Part shown: positions 16,402-24,395 of the stretch, piece by piece
How positions within the stretch are numbered: the stretch's first letter is position 1
Layout: every line of letters begins with the position of its first letter
NCBI GenBank assembly: GCA_039029915.1
Contig: JBCCFD010000042.1
Coordinates: 1-27,986 of the forward strand
DNA: 27,986 nucleotides
Reading direction: 5' to 3'
Source: QQUD01 sp039029915
Lineage (GTDB): Bacteria; Chloroflexota; Anaerolineae; Promineifilales; Promineifilaceae
Translations under genes and position numbers: made by a program
Notes under the pieces: model-generated
Told to the model about the DNA's origin: nothing
The model's database searches: none
What the model saw: the letters and a program-made list of their open reading frames with translations, nothing else

Positions 16402-17318
16402 TGACAACAGTAATTAAAAAACCAACCACACAGGCCGATAAATCCACAGATTCGGCCGTAACCATAAGTCGGATTCTCGGCGTTTTTGGCGAAATTAGTA
16501 AATATGTTGTTTTGATTCCGCTAGCCATATCTTTTATGTTCCCAATTTATTGGATGTTTGTATCGGCATTGAAGGATGATCCACAGGTATTTACAGTTCC
16601 ACCTGTCCTGCTTCCAAATCCTGTTTTCTTTGAAAACTTTATAGAAGCGTGGAACTTTTTACCGTTTAATACCTTTGCATTTAACACCATATTCCGATAC
16701 GTCTTGCCTACTACCCTCATTACGGTAGTCTCATGTACGGTAATTGCTTATGGCTTTGCCAAGATCGATTGGCCTTACCGAGACCAGGTTTTTTATGTGG
16801 TTTTATTGACGATGATGTTGCCTTGGGCTGTAAAGATGGTGCCCCTCTTTTTGATGTTTAGAGATTGGAATTGGCTGGACACTTATTTTCCATGGACAGT
16901 CACGGCCGCTTTTGGGACGCCCTACATTATCTTTCTATTGAGGCAATTCTTTAGAACGATACCCAATGAAATATTAGATGCGGCGCGGGTTGATGGGGCA
17001 AATGAACTTGTCATTTTGTGGCGCATCATTTTTCCACTGGCCCGTCCGGCACTTGTTGTAGTTGGGCTTTTCCGCTTTATGTGGGCGTGGAACGACTATT
17101 TGGGACCCCGTATCTTTATTCGGACGCAAGAAAATTTCCCATTGGCATTAGGCATTGATTTGCTTCAATCTCGAGCCAATGATGTAGGCGCCTGCGTGCG
17201 CTGCTTGCCTTATTTAATGGCGGTTAGCTTCTTAGTCGCCTTGCCAATTATTATCATGTTCTTTTTTGCCCAGCGCACCTTCATTGAGGGAATTTCATTG
17301 ACGGGTACAAAAGGGTAA
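16401..17318 (+). CDS. Sugar ABC transporter permease, MalG/UgpE type
   Basis: The 305-residue second permease of the CUT1-type importer has a polar N-terminal extension of about 30 residues and six predicted membrane segments from YVVLIPLAISFMFPIYW. The EAA loop DAARVDGAN is at 193-201, and the usual C-terminal end FAQRTFIEGISLTGTKG is intact. It forms the channel with the preceding permease and is the last gene of the operon. A CGGCCGT core (16454) and CACGGCCGC (16902-16910) are near-matches to the window-wide palindrome. Confidence 0.93.
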   Translation: MTTVIKKPTTQADKSTDSAVTISRILGVFGEISKYVVLIPLAISFMFPIYWMFVSALKDDPQVFTVPPVLLPNPVFFENFIEAWNFLPFNTFAFNTIFRYVLPTTLITVVSCTVIAYGFAKIDWPYRDQVFYVVLLTMMLPWAVKMVPLFLMFRDWNWLDTYFPWTVTAAFGTPYIIFLLRQFFRTIPNEILDAARVDGANELVILWRIIFPLARPALVVVGLFRFMWAWNDYLGPRIFIRTQENFPLALGIDLLQSRANDVGACVRCLPYLMAVSFLVALPIIIMFFFAQRTFIEGISLTGTKG

Positions 17319-17761
17319 CTAGATGAATTGCAGCTACTTGAAATGAATTTCGGTAAAAGCCGTTCGTTCTTTGATGTGTTGTTCTTGAGATAGGAGTTGG
17401 ATGAGGAAAAAGAGGTGGGGTTGCTTTAATAAAGTGACGCCACCTCTCACTACGGTTTCCACATCTTTTTATATTAAGTTTGCAGGGTCGTCCCTGTAAT
17501 TCCATAAGTTCACTTCACAGCGTTTGGCAGATTATATACGCAGGACGATGCTGTGATGCGAGTATCTGATTTTTCCCTTGTGCGCACCGCTGACGTGGGT
17601 TGGTGGTGCGCACTCACTTTGAATGGTCGTATCAAGCAGGATTTTTTTGAATCTTGTTTGTCACAAAGGGCGGAGCACGCCTGCTCGTTAGAAGAATGGA
17701 AAGGGAAGAGAGAAGAGGGATGTTGACATTTATAATTTTAGTGAAAAGTGAAAAGTGAAAA
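17319..17761. other. 443-base gap with two inverted repeats and no gene
   Basis: No credible coding frame is present. The gap holds a terminator-like stem (17411-17447), a 9-bp inverted repeat with a 16-base loop (GTGCGCACC 17580-17588 and GGTGCGCAC 17605-17613), a purine-rich run (17698-17720), TATAAT at 17732-17737 as a possible -10 box of the next gene (no matched -35 at 17 bases), and an AGTGAAA heptamer repeat reaching into the next start codon. Confidence 0.6.
17411..17447 (+). terminator. Terminator-like hairpin after the sugar ABC operon
   Basis: AGAGGTGG (17411-17418) pairs with CCACCTCT (17440-17447). The loop contains a smaller CTTT/AAAG pairing. There is no immediate U-run, so termination is only probable. 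Confidence 0.4.
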
Positions 17762-17764
17762 GTG
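17741..17764. repeat. Perfect AGTGAAA heptamer repeat overlapping a GTG start
   Basis: About three and a half copies of AGTGAAA run without error, and the final GTG (17762-17764) is the proposed start codon of the UnbV-like lipoprotein. The same unit recurs before the adaptor gene at 19403-19430. Confidence 0.8.
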
Positions 17765-19402
17765 CTTAGCTGGAGGTTTTTACTATTACCTATTTACTTT
17801 CTACTGGTCACTTTACTACATTCTGCCTGTACGGCCGTTAAGCAGCCGACCTTCGAATTAACCCAAACATCCTTTGTGGAAAACGGCCGTTGTTCTAACA
17901 AGTTTGTAGCTCATCCGCTGCCGCACGTCACGGCCGAATCCGTAGAGCGAATTGGGTTCTTTATCAGCAATGGGTCAGGGCTGGCCGTGAATGACCTCGA
18001 TCAGGATGGAGACCATGATATTGTGCTGGGCAACATCTTAGGCCCCGTTCAGATTTTTTGGAATCAAGGAAATTTTGAGTTTGAGGCACAGGTTTTGTTT
18101 GAAGGAAGCGTCCGAGCGGTAACGGTCGTTGATTTCAACGGAGATGGCCTGCTTGACCTTTTGTTTAGCACGCGCAATGGGCGCATTGAATATTTCCATA
18201 ATCAAGGAGATCGGGTTTTTGTTGAGCAGCGTCTAGGTACAATTGACGCGTATGTCTACTCGATGGACCTTGGGGATGTGGATTTAGACGGTGATTTGGA
18301 TTTAGTAACAGCATCATATGATGCGTCGATGGAATTGATTCATCGGAATGCGTTTGGAACAACAGGTGCGGCAGGCGTTTATTGGCATGAAAATGTGGAT
18401 AACAATTTTACTTCTTATCAGCTTGCCCCGCGTGCTCAAGCACTGGCGTTGCAGCTGGTTGATTTGGATGGAAACGGCCGTTTAGATCTGCACGTGGGGA
18501 ACGATTTTGATATTCCCGACTTCGTCTGGTTGAACAGTGAAGAGGGCTGGGAACTGGCTGAACTTTTCGACCGCACCACCATGAGCACAATGAGCTTTGA
18601 CCGAGGAGATGTCAACAATGACGGTCAAAGGGAACTGTTTGCGGCCGATATGCATCCATACTCTGAAGAGCCAGAAATTATGGCGCAGTGGCAGCCCATA
18701 TTAGACAATATAACTCATGATGTGGCAGAAGATGATGCACAGCGAATGGCCAACGTTTTACAAAGCGGTGACCCGGCAGCCTCTTTTTTAAATGTAGCTG
18801 AAGAAAGTGGCCTCTCTGCCACCGGCTGGAGTTGGTCTTCAAAATTTGGTGACATAGATCAAGATGGCTATCTCGATTTGTATGTTGTGAACGGCATGCA
18901 AGCCCTCAATAATTTCAGTCATTTACCAAACGATACCCTTGTTGAGGAAAACTTAGCTCTACAGAATAATCAAAGCGGCCAATTTGAACGCGTCGACGCC
19001 TGGGGGCTGAATAGCACTTTAGGTGGTCGCAGCATGAGTATGGCGGATTTAGACAATGATGGTGATTTAGACATCGTTGTCAATAATTTAGCTGGCCCAA
19101 GCCAAATTTATGAGAACCAGCTATGCCAAGGTGATAGCCTGCAGGTTGAATTAGAGTGGGCAGCAACCCCAAACCGGTATGGCATTGGGGCGCAGCTCTT
19201 TTTAGAATCAGATTCAGGTGTTTTGCAAAGAGATGTTCGCGTGACAAGCGGCTATTTGTCAGGTGACCCAGTACGGGTGCATTTTGGATTTAAGGAAAAC
19301 ACGGCTGTTACTGAGCTTAAGGTAGTTTGGCCTGATGGGATCGAATCCGTCCATGAAAACGTTCAGAATGGCCTGGTTCGTGTATCCAGAATTGATCAAT
19401 AA
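17762..19402 (+). CDS. FG-GAP/VCBS repeat lipoprotein with ASPIC/UnbV C-terminal domain
   Basis: The 546-residue secreted lipoprotein has a hydrophobic stretch (6-20) followed by the lipobox LHSAC with Cys23. It contains repeated calcium-binding-like D-x-D-x-D-G motifs of FG-GAP/integrin-alpha-type propellers: DLDQDGDHD (78-86), DFNGDGLLD (124-132), DVDLDGDLD (172-180), then DLDGNGRLD, DVNNDGQRE, DIDQDGYLD and DLDNDGDLD. The C-terminal portion (about 460-546) with YGIGAQLFLES, VTSGYLSGDPVRVHFGF and VVWPDGIE matches the ASPIC/UnbV domain found in CRTAC1-like proteins. It is likely anchored at the cell surface; its ligand is unknown. The GTG start lies in a heptamer repeat with no Shine-Dalgarno and is chosen because it gives a full signal peptide. 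The adaptor gene follows after 17 bases. Palindromes are at 17831, 17883 and 18474. Confidence 0.88.
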   Translation: MLSWRFLLLPIYFLLVTLLHSACTAVKQPTFELTQTSFVENGRCSNKFVAHPLPHVTAESVERIGFFISNGSGLAVNDLDQDGDHDIVLGNILGPVQIFWNQGNFEFEAQVLFEGSVRAVTVVDFNGDGLLDLLFSTRNGRIEYFHNQGDRVFVEQRLGTIDAYVYSMDLGDVDLDGDLDLVTASYDASMELIHRNAFGTTGAAGVYWHENVDNNFTSYQLAPRAQALALQLVDLDGNGRLDLHVGNDFDIPDFVWLNSEEGWELAELFDRTTMSTMSFDRGDVNNDGQRELFAADMHPYSEEPEIMAQWQPILDNITHDVAEDDAQRMANVLQSGDPAASFLNVAEESGLSATGWSWSSKFGDIDQDGYLDLYVVNGMQALNNFSHLPNDTLVEENLALQNNQSGQFERVDAWGLNSTLGGRSMSMADLDNDGDLDIVVNNLAGPSQIYENQLCQGDSLQVELEWAATPNRYGIGAQLFLESDSGVLQRDVRVTSGYLSGDPVRVHFGFKENTAVTELKVVWPDGIESVHENVQNGLVRVSRIDQ

Positions 19403-19430
19403 AAAGTGATAAGTGAAAAGTGATAAGTCT
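19403..19430. repeat. AAGTGAT/AAGTGAA heptamer repeat overlapping a GTG start
   Basis: Four units of AAGTGAT or AAGTGAA type begin right at the previous stop codon and extend through GTG 19420, the proposed start of the adaptor protein. It is the same family as 17741-17764. Confidence 0.75.
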
Positions 19431-20607
19431 AAAATCGTTTAGAGTTATTTTAATGAGCATCGTAGTGGCTTTGCTTTTAACAAGCTGCGCCATTCAGACT
19501 GTGACCGAGCCACATCGGGTTGATCCTGAAAATGAACCAACCCCTGTGCCAACTTCCGTAGCCATTGCTAAACAAACGTATACCGTTGAGCGGGGTGAAG
19601 TCATTAAAGAGATCGTCCTTAGTGGCCAGGTTGTGCCTGAGATTGAGCTCTCTATAAACTTTGCTATGAACGGTGAAGTGTCTGAAATACTCGTTGATCG
19701 AGGTGATCAGGTTTCAGAAGGAGATTTAATCGCCGTTTTGAATCAGGATGCTATCAACAATGAGCTCTTTCTGGCTGAATCATCATTAACCGTAGCGCAA
19801 GCTCAATTAACGGCCGTTCAAAATCAAATTGCCAACAATCGGCGTCGTGCAGAAATTGGATTCGAACAGCTTCAGCTGCGACTTGATTATTTGAACTCAT
19901 TGGTTGATGGTGAACCAACGCCTGAACAAAGTCTGGAAATTGGGCTTGTTGAACTTGACATTGAGTTAGCCGAACTGGGCATTAGTGAGCTATCTAATGA
20001 TATTGATCCAGCCTTGCAAGCTGCGGTTGATCAAGCCCAGTTGCGCGTCGATGAGCTAAATGCAATGCTCGAAAATAGCCAGCTGGTGGCACCCTTTGAT
20101 GGTGTGGTCACCCGATTGCAAGTTGATGTGGGTGATACAGTGACGTCCCAAACAACAGCCGTTATTATTTCTGACTTAGATCAGCTGGTTGTACGTTCGT
20201 TTGTGGTTGATGAAGATTTGGAACAGATGCTTGAAGGTCAACCGGTCTTTGTCGCTTTATCTAGCCGTCCAGGTGAGACATTTCCGGCTATTGTGCAAGC
20301 GATGCCGCTCCCATTCGGCACCTCAGATGAGCTAGAAGCCAATACGGCCGTTTTTGCCTTTGAAGATAATAGTGCTGCCGATCTTGAATCTGGTAATCGG
20401 GTCACTATTGAACTAGTGCTTGACCAACGAGAAGATGTGCTTTGGCTGCCTGCTGCTGCCCTACGCGAATTCCGTGGTCGCTTCTTTGTGGTTGTGCAGG
20501 ATGGTGATGTCCAGCGTCGGGTGGATGTTGAGCTTGGCCTTCAAGCTGATGACCGCGCCGAAGTTGTTACAGGCCTTGATGAAGGAGCTATAGTTTTAGG
20601 GCCATGA
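19420..20607 (+). CDS. HlyD/MacA-like periplasmic adaptor lipoprotein
   Basis: This is a 395-residue membrane fusion protein. A signal peptide with a basic start and lipobox LLTSC (Cys22) makes it a lipoprotein. A biotinyl-lipoyl-like half (GQVVPEIELSINF, then VDRGDQVSEGDLIAVL) is followed by a long coiled-coil hairpin (about 118-220, many Ala, Gln, Leu and Glu), then the returning lipoyl half LVAPFDGVVTRLQVDVGDTV, a beta-barrel and the C-terminal membrane-proximal region ending VVTGLDEGAIVLGP. It couples an inner-membrane permease to export or to the envelope, and the FtsX-type permease gene follows. GTG 19420 gives a proper basic n-region; ATG 19453 would leave a short signal without it. 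Palindromes are at 19810 and 20344, both encoding Thr-Ala-Val. Confidence 0.88.
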   Translation: MISLKSFRVILMSIVVALLLTSCAIQTVTEPHRVDPENEPTPVPTSVAIAKQTYTVERGEVIKEIVLSGQVVPEIELSINFAMNGEVSEILVDRGDQVSEGDLIAVLNQDAINNELFLAESSLTVAQAQLTAVQNQIANNRRRAEIGFEQLQLRLDYLNSLVDGEPTPEQSLEIGLVELDIELAELGISELSNDIDPALQAAVDQAQLRVDELNAMLENSQLVAPFDGVVTRLQVDVGDTVTSQTTAVIISDLDQLVVRSFVVDEDLEQMLEGQPVFVALSSRPGETFPAIVQAMPLPFGTSDELEANTAVFAFEDNSAADLESGNRVTIELVLDQREDVLWLPAAALREFRGRFFVVVQDGDVQRRVDVELGLQADDRAEVVTGLDEGAIVLGP

Positions 20608-20828
20608 TTGGGGTCTTGCGATAAGGGATTAGGGGTTGGTGTTGCGTTAAAATCACTAATCACTAATCATTAATCTAGCCAAATATCACTTTTGAATAGC
20701 GCGGTGATAAATCACCCCGCAAAAGGTAAATGTGCCCTCTGGGATTCAAAAAGCCCAAAGGCCGCCTAAAGAGGCGGAGCAAACTAATCACTCTCTACTC
20801 TCACCTCTATTCTCTATACTAACTACCT
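20608..20828. repeat. Spacer with heptamer repeats and small hairpins before the permease
   Basis: Two drifting heptamer blocks are seen: 20651-20674 (units CACTAAT, CATTAAT) and 20784-20828 (units like CTCTCTA, CTCTATT), the second running up to the ATG of the permease with no Shine-Dalgarno. Between them are two small stems, GGTGA/TCACC around TAAA (20703-20716) and CCGCCT/AGGCGG around AAAG (20762-20777). Confidence 0.55.
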
Positions 20829-23663
20829 ATGTACCGATTCCTATCCATTTTTCGAATCACCCTAAAACGCCTGTGGGCGCAGCGAGGGATGAGCTTGGCC
20901 ACAACATTTGGTTTAACGATGGCGGTGGCGATCATTATGGTTGTGCCGCTGTATGCAGACGCCGTTAGCTTTCGCGTGCTTGAAGATCGGTTGTCAACCC
21001 AAAATAACGGCAGTCGGCCGCCCTTTGCGTATATGTTTAGCTATATTGGGGCGTGGCGCGGCGCTTTGCAGTGGGAAGAGATAACCGAAGCTGATGAGTA
21101 TATGCAGAACCAAGCTGGGAATGTTATCCCGCTAGAGCAGTTATCTCTTGAGCGTCATTTTGAAACGGCTATATACCAGATGTTTCCTGAGGATACGGCC
21201 ATTTATGACGGTGGCGAAGAGCCGCTCACGCTCATCAAATTTGCTGCCACCACCCGAATTGAAGAAAACATCACCTTGCTTGAAGGCAGTTGGCCGGCTG
21301 CCGCGCCGACTTCTGGATCAATTCCAGTTGCAATTACTGAACAGATGGCAAACGATACCGGTTGGCAAATTGGTGAGACATACATCGCCTTTAACAATCG
21401 CCTCGAAGGTCAGCAGCAAACCTTTCCCATTGTGATTTCCGGCATTTGGCAGCCGATCAACGGTAATGATAATTATTGGGTATATGAACCGCCCGTTTAC
21501 GAAGACTTACTGCTTGTTCCTGAGTCAACTTTTGTTAATCGGATAAGCCCCGAAATTAGCGATGAAGTCAATCTGGCGACATGGTATTTTGTCTTTGACG
21601 GTAGCCGAGTTGGAACGGACGATGTTGATCCACTTATTGGGTCTGCTAGCATTGTGGAACGCCAGCTACAAACCATCCTGCCCAATATTTCAACCTTTAT
21701 CTCGCCAGCTGATGCCCTCTTTGCATATCGTCGTGAAGTGAGTCAGCTAAGTACGTTGCTGTTTGCGTTTAATGTGCCAACCATCGGGCTTGTGCTTGCT
21801 TTCATTGGCTTGGTAGGCGGTTTGGCTGTTAATCAAAGGCGCAATGAATTTGCTGTGGTGCGGAGCCGAGGGGGAACGGCCGTTCAGGTTATCAGCGTTG
21901 CGTTGCTAGAAATTATTTTGATTGGCGCCGTGGCCTTTGTTTTAGGCTCTTTTTTGAGCCTGTACTTGACGCAGTGGGTTGGCCGAACGCGCAGCTTTCT
22001 TGATTTTACATCGGAAACCCCCGTGCGTGTGGCTCTGACGGCAGATGGCATTCGGCTTGGTCTGATTACGATAGGTATTGCCATTATGGCTCAGCTGATT
22101 CCCACAATAGCTAACGCTCGGCACACCATTGTCAGCTACAAAAATTTACAGGCGAGGTCTTTGATTCAGCCGTGGTGGCAACGAGCGTATATTGACCTTA
22201 TTTTGTTAGGGATAACCATTTATGGGTTTTATACCTTGCGCGGTCAAGGTGCCTTAATTATTAGCTCCACAGACGGTGATTTTCAAAACCCGCTCCTGTT
22301 TGGTCTACCCGCTTTCACGATATTCTCCGTGGCGCTTTTATTTTTGCGTCTATTGCCTTTGGCAATGCGGGGCGTATCTTGGCTTTTGCGGCAGACCGAC
22401 AGTATCACCTTATTGCAAGCAGCTCGCTATTTGGCGCGCACGCCACAACATTACAATACGCCACTTATTCTGTTGATTTTAACGGTTAGTTTTGCTGTAT
22501 TTACGGCATCCTTAGCGCGCACCCTCGATTTTTATCTTTATGATGCTTTCTATTATGCTACGGGTTCTGACCTTAATATGGTGACCTCAATTGCTGGCCC
22601 GTTTGCGTTTGGCAATGTGCAAAATGAAGATGAGGCAGAGGAAGAGGAAGCGCTTAGCTTCTTGCCTGTGTCTGATTATGAAACGATTCCCGGCGTTAGT
22701 GCGGCTACGCGAGTCGGCGAATATCGGGCCACAGCCAATATCGGCACCACAAACTTGTCGGCACGATTTATGGGAGTTGATCGACTCGATTTTCCTGAGG
22801 TAGCCTATTGGCGCTGGGATTTTTCAGAATATCGGCTTGGCTCTTTGATGAATGGATTGGGAAACGCACCTGAAGGTATTTTGGTGCCAGAATCATTCTT
22901 GCGAGGACGTCAGCTTCGGGCCGGTGATTCCGTGAGAATTACCGTTCGGATTGAAGAAATTGAGGTAGAGTATAACGCTAAAATTGTCGGGACGTTTGAA
23001 TATTTCCCAACATGGTATCCTCAATCTGAAGAACTACTTTTCGTCGGAAACTTAGACTATATTTTCGAGCAGGCGGGTGGTGAATTTCCATACCGAGTTT
23101 GGGCCTCAACGAATGGTCAACAGTTAAACGAAGGCTTACTACGCTCCCAGCTCAATCAACTCAGTTTGTTTGGCACGATCTGGGATGAGCCACATACAAA
23201 TATCCAGCAAACACTGGTAGAACCGGTGCGGCAAGGATTATTTGGTTTGCTTTCGGTCGGTTTTATTGCCGCCTCAGTGTTGACGGTGCTTGGGTTGCTA
23301 CTTTATACCGTATTTTCTTATCGGCGGCGTCTTGTTGAGCTTGGCGTACTGCGAGCCGTGGGTTTGCCTGCCAATAAGATGACGCGATTAGTGGGTTGGG
23401 AACTGGCACTACTTATTTTGTCTGGTATCTTTTTGGGCACATCGCTGGGGGTTGGGGTGAGCGCGCTGTTTATTCCTTTTTTGCAGATTGGTGAGCGGGC
23501 TGAAGAGCTTGTGCCACCTTTTGTTATAGAAGTAGCCTGGGATGCGGTTTCACAAGTCTATATTTTATTTGGATTACTGTTTATCATAGGATTGATTGCC
23601 TTGGTTTTATTGGCAACTCGAATGAAAATCTTTATGGCAATTAAACTTGGGGAAACAGTTTAA
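20829..23663 (+). CDS. FtsX/MacB-type ABC transporter permease (two FtsX domains)
   Basis: In this 944-residue inner-membrane protein, an N-terminal segment TTFGLTMAVAIIMVVPLYADAV is followed by a large extracytoplasmic domain (about 45-300). The first FtsX domain (about 310-430) contains VVRSRGGTAVQVISVALLEIIL. The middle has further membrane segments (about 450-580), then a second extracytoplasmic domain (about 590-800) with an acidic run EDEAEEEEA. The second FtsX domain (about 800-944) contains RRRLVELGVLRAVGLPANKM, the cytoplasmic loop that meets the ATPase. It has no nucleotide-binding domain of its own, unlike true MacB. Together with the adaptor upstream it forms a MacAB-like complex needing a separate ATPase. 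The LolD-like ATPase at 7146-8123 is a candidate by type only. Only one ACGGCCGT palindrome (21876) occurs. Confidence 0.9.
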   Translation: MYRFLSIFRITLKRLWAQRGMSLATTFGLTMAVAIIMVVPLYADAVSFRVLEDRLSTQNNGSRPPFAYMFSYIGAWRGALQWEEITEADEYMQNQAGNVIPLEQLSLERHFETAIYQMFPEDTAIYDGGEEPLTLIKFAATTRIEENITLLEGSWPAAAPTSGSIPVAITEQMANDTGWQIGETYIAFNNRLEGQQQTFPIVISGIWQPINGNDNYWVYEPPVYEDLLLVPESTFVNRISPEISDEVNLATWYFVFDGSRVGTDDVDPLIGSASIVERQLQTILPNISTFISPADALFAYRREVSQLSTLLFAFNVPTIGLVLAFIGLVGGLAVNQRRNEFAVVRSRGGTAVQVISVALLEIILIGAVAFVLGSFLSLYLTQWVGRTRSFLDFTSETPVRVALTADGIRLGLITIGIAIMAQLIPTIANARHTIVSYKNLQARSLIQPWWQRAYIDLILLGITIYGFYTLRGQGALIISSTDGDFQNPLLFGLPAFTIFSVALLFLRLLPLAMRGVSWLLRQTDSITLLQAARYLARTPQHYNTPLILLILTVSFAVFTASLARTLDFYLYDAFYYATGSDLNMVTSIAGPFAFGNVQNEDEAEEEEALSFLPVSDYETIPGVSAATRVGEYRATANIGTTNLSARFMGVDRLDFPEVAYWRWDFSEYRLGSLMNGLGNAPEGILVPESFLRGRQLRAGDSVRITVRIEEIEVEYNAKIVGTFEYFPTWYPQSEELLFVGNLDYIFEQAGGEFPYRVWASTNGQQLNEGLLRSQLNQLSLFGTIWDEPHTNIQQTLVEPVRQGLFGLLSVGFIAASVLTVLGLLLYTVFSYRRRLVELGVLRAVGLPANKMTRLVGWELALLILSGIFLGTSLGVGVSALFIPFLQIGERAEELVPPFVIEVAWDAVSQVYILFGLLFIIGLIALVLLATRMKIFMAIKLGETV

Positions 23664-23664
23664 T

Positions 23665-23713
23665 GATTTACGATTTTGGATTTGCGATTGACGAATTTTG
23701 CAATTTGCAATGT
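23665..23713. repeat. Seven-unit degenerate heptamer repeat after the permease gene
   Basis: Units starting GATTTAC, GATTTTG follow each other in strict 7-base register for seven copies, each beginning with GA or GC. They begin one base after the stop codon. Confidence 0.65.
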
Positions 23714-23730
23714 TGTAACTTTTAAAAGCT

Positions 23731-24198
23731 ATGGATGCATCAATTTACGATCAGCACGTGAGCGCTTTTTTGAAAGATGGCGTGATCACTTTAAATACAA
23801 ATGCCAAAACGGATGATGGCTTGTGGTATTTGCAGGAACCTTTTGTCTCGATACCGGTTGCAGATGGGGCACAGGCGATCGGTGATTTGCTGTTAGATAT
23901 GCTGGGGCAGAGCCAAACGGCCGTTTCAAACGATGAATTTACGCAAGTCTATATTGCCCAAGTTTTTTCTAAAATGCTTGAGGCGGTTGGAGTGGCGTCC
24001 GTTGATGAGCTGGCAGAATTGGCTCAACATTGTGGTGTTGGATTAGGCAACGGCCGTTATGAGCTGACACCTACGAAAAAAGTCACCACAGGCGAAATGT
24101 TTACCTTTCTTGAAGATAAACAGGTCCTCGTTGAAGCGGAAGAAGCTGACAGAATCCTGGGATTTGCGCTGCTCAACTGCTTTTCCCACTGTGAATGA
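23731..24198 (+). CDS. Small acidic protein of unknown function
   Basis: The 155-residue, acidic, soluble protein is rich in Asp, Glu, Leu and Val, with no signal peptide or membrane segment. It has a predicted beta/alpha start (SAFLKDGVITLNT), a middle helical part (VYIAQVFSKMLEAVG), and a C-terminal TPTKKVTTGEMFTFLEDKQV segment. I do not recognise the family. The size and character would suit a small immunity or regulatory protein, but nothing supports that directly. Two ACGGCCGT palindromes (23917, 24050) encode Thr-Ala-Val and Asn-Gly-Arg, which shows base usage like its neighbours and supports a real, resident gene. Confidence 0.65.
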   Translation: MDASIYDQHVSAFLKDGVITLNTNAKTDDGLWYLQEPFVSIPVADGAQAIGDLLLDMLGQSQTAVSNDEFTQVYIAQVFSKMLEAVGVASVDELAELAQHCGVGLGNGRYELTPTKKVTTGEMFTFLEDKQVLVEAEEADRILGFALLNCFSHCE

Positions 24199-24242
24199 TA
24201 GCCCTGACGTAAATTTAAAGACACCAAGAAACTAAGATATAT

Positions 24243-24323
24243 AGGACTTACGCAAAAAGCGGTCACTGAGCCTGTCGAAGTGACTTTCTTAACCCTTCGA
24301 CAGGCTCAGGGTGCGTAAGCCCT
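24243..24323. mobile_element. MITE-like element with terminal inverted repeats and TA flanks
   Basis: GGACTTACGCA (24244-24254) and TGCGTAAGCCC (24312-24322) are terminal inverted repeats with one mismatch, flanked by TA on both sides. Inside, CTGAGCCTGTCGAAG (24266-24280) is matched by CTTCGACAGGCTCAG (24295-24309), a perfect 15-bp stem. There is no coding capacity. Size, nested palindromes and TA duplication fit a non-autonomous element moved by an IS630/Tc1-type transposase, which is inference since no transposase is in the window. It could also act as a terminator after the small unknown gene. Confidence 0.55.
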
Positions 24324-24395
24324 AATATAAAAGAAAAAAATAGCCTATCTTTGTGCTCTTTGAGCCTTTGTGTAGAAAATTCCCGATCAAACCTT

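Noticed and set aside
17281..17505. 74-codon minus-strand frame in the gap after the permeases
   Set aside because: It covers the terminator-like stem and the permease end. It has no motif and no ribosome site.
17724..17737. TTGACA followed closely by TATAAT as a promoter
   Set aside because: The two boxes are only two bases apart, so they cannot act as a -35/-10 pair. TATAAT alone may be a -10.
24351..24395. Upstream TTG extension of dgoD
   Set aside because: The added 15 residues come from the spacer repeat. Homology to DgoD starts exactly at ATG 24396, and catalytic residue numbers then match E. coli DgoD.
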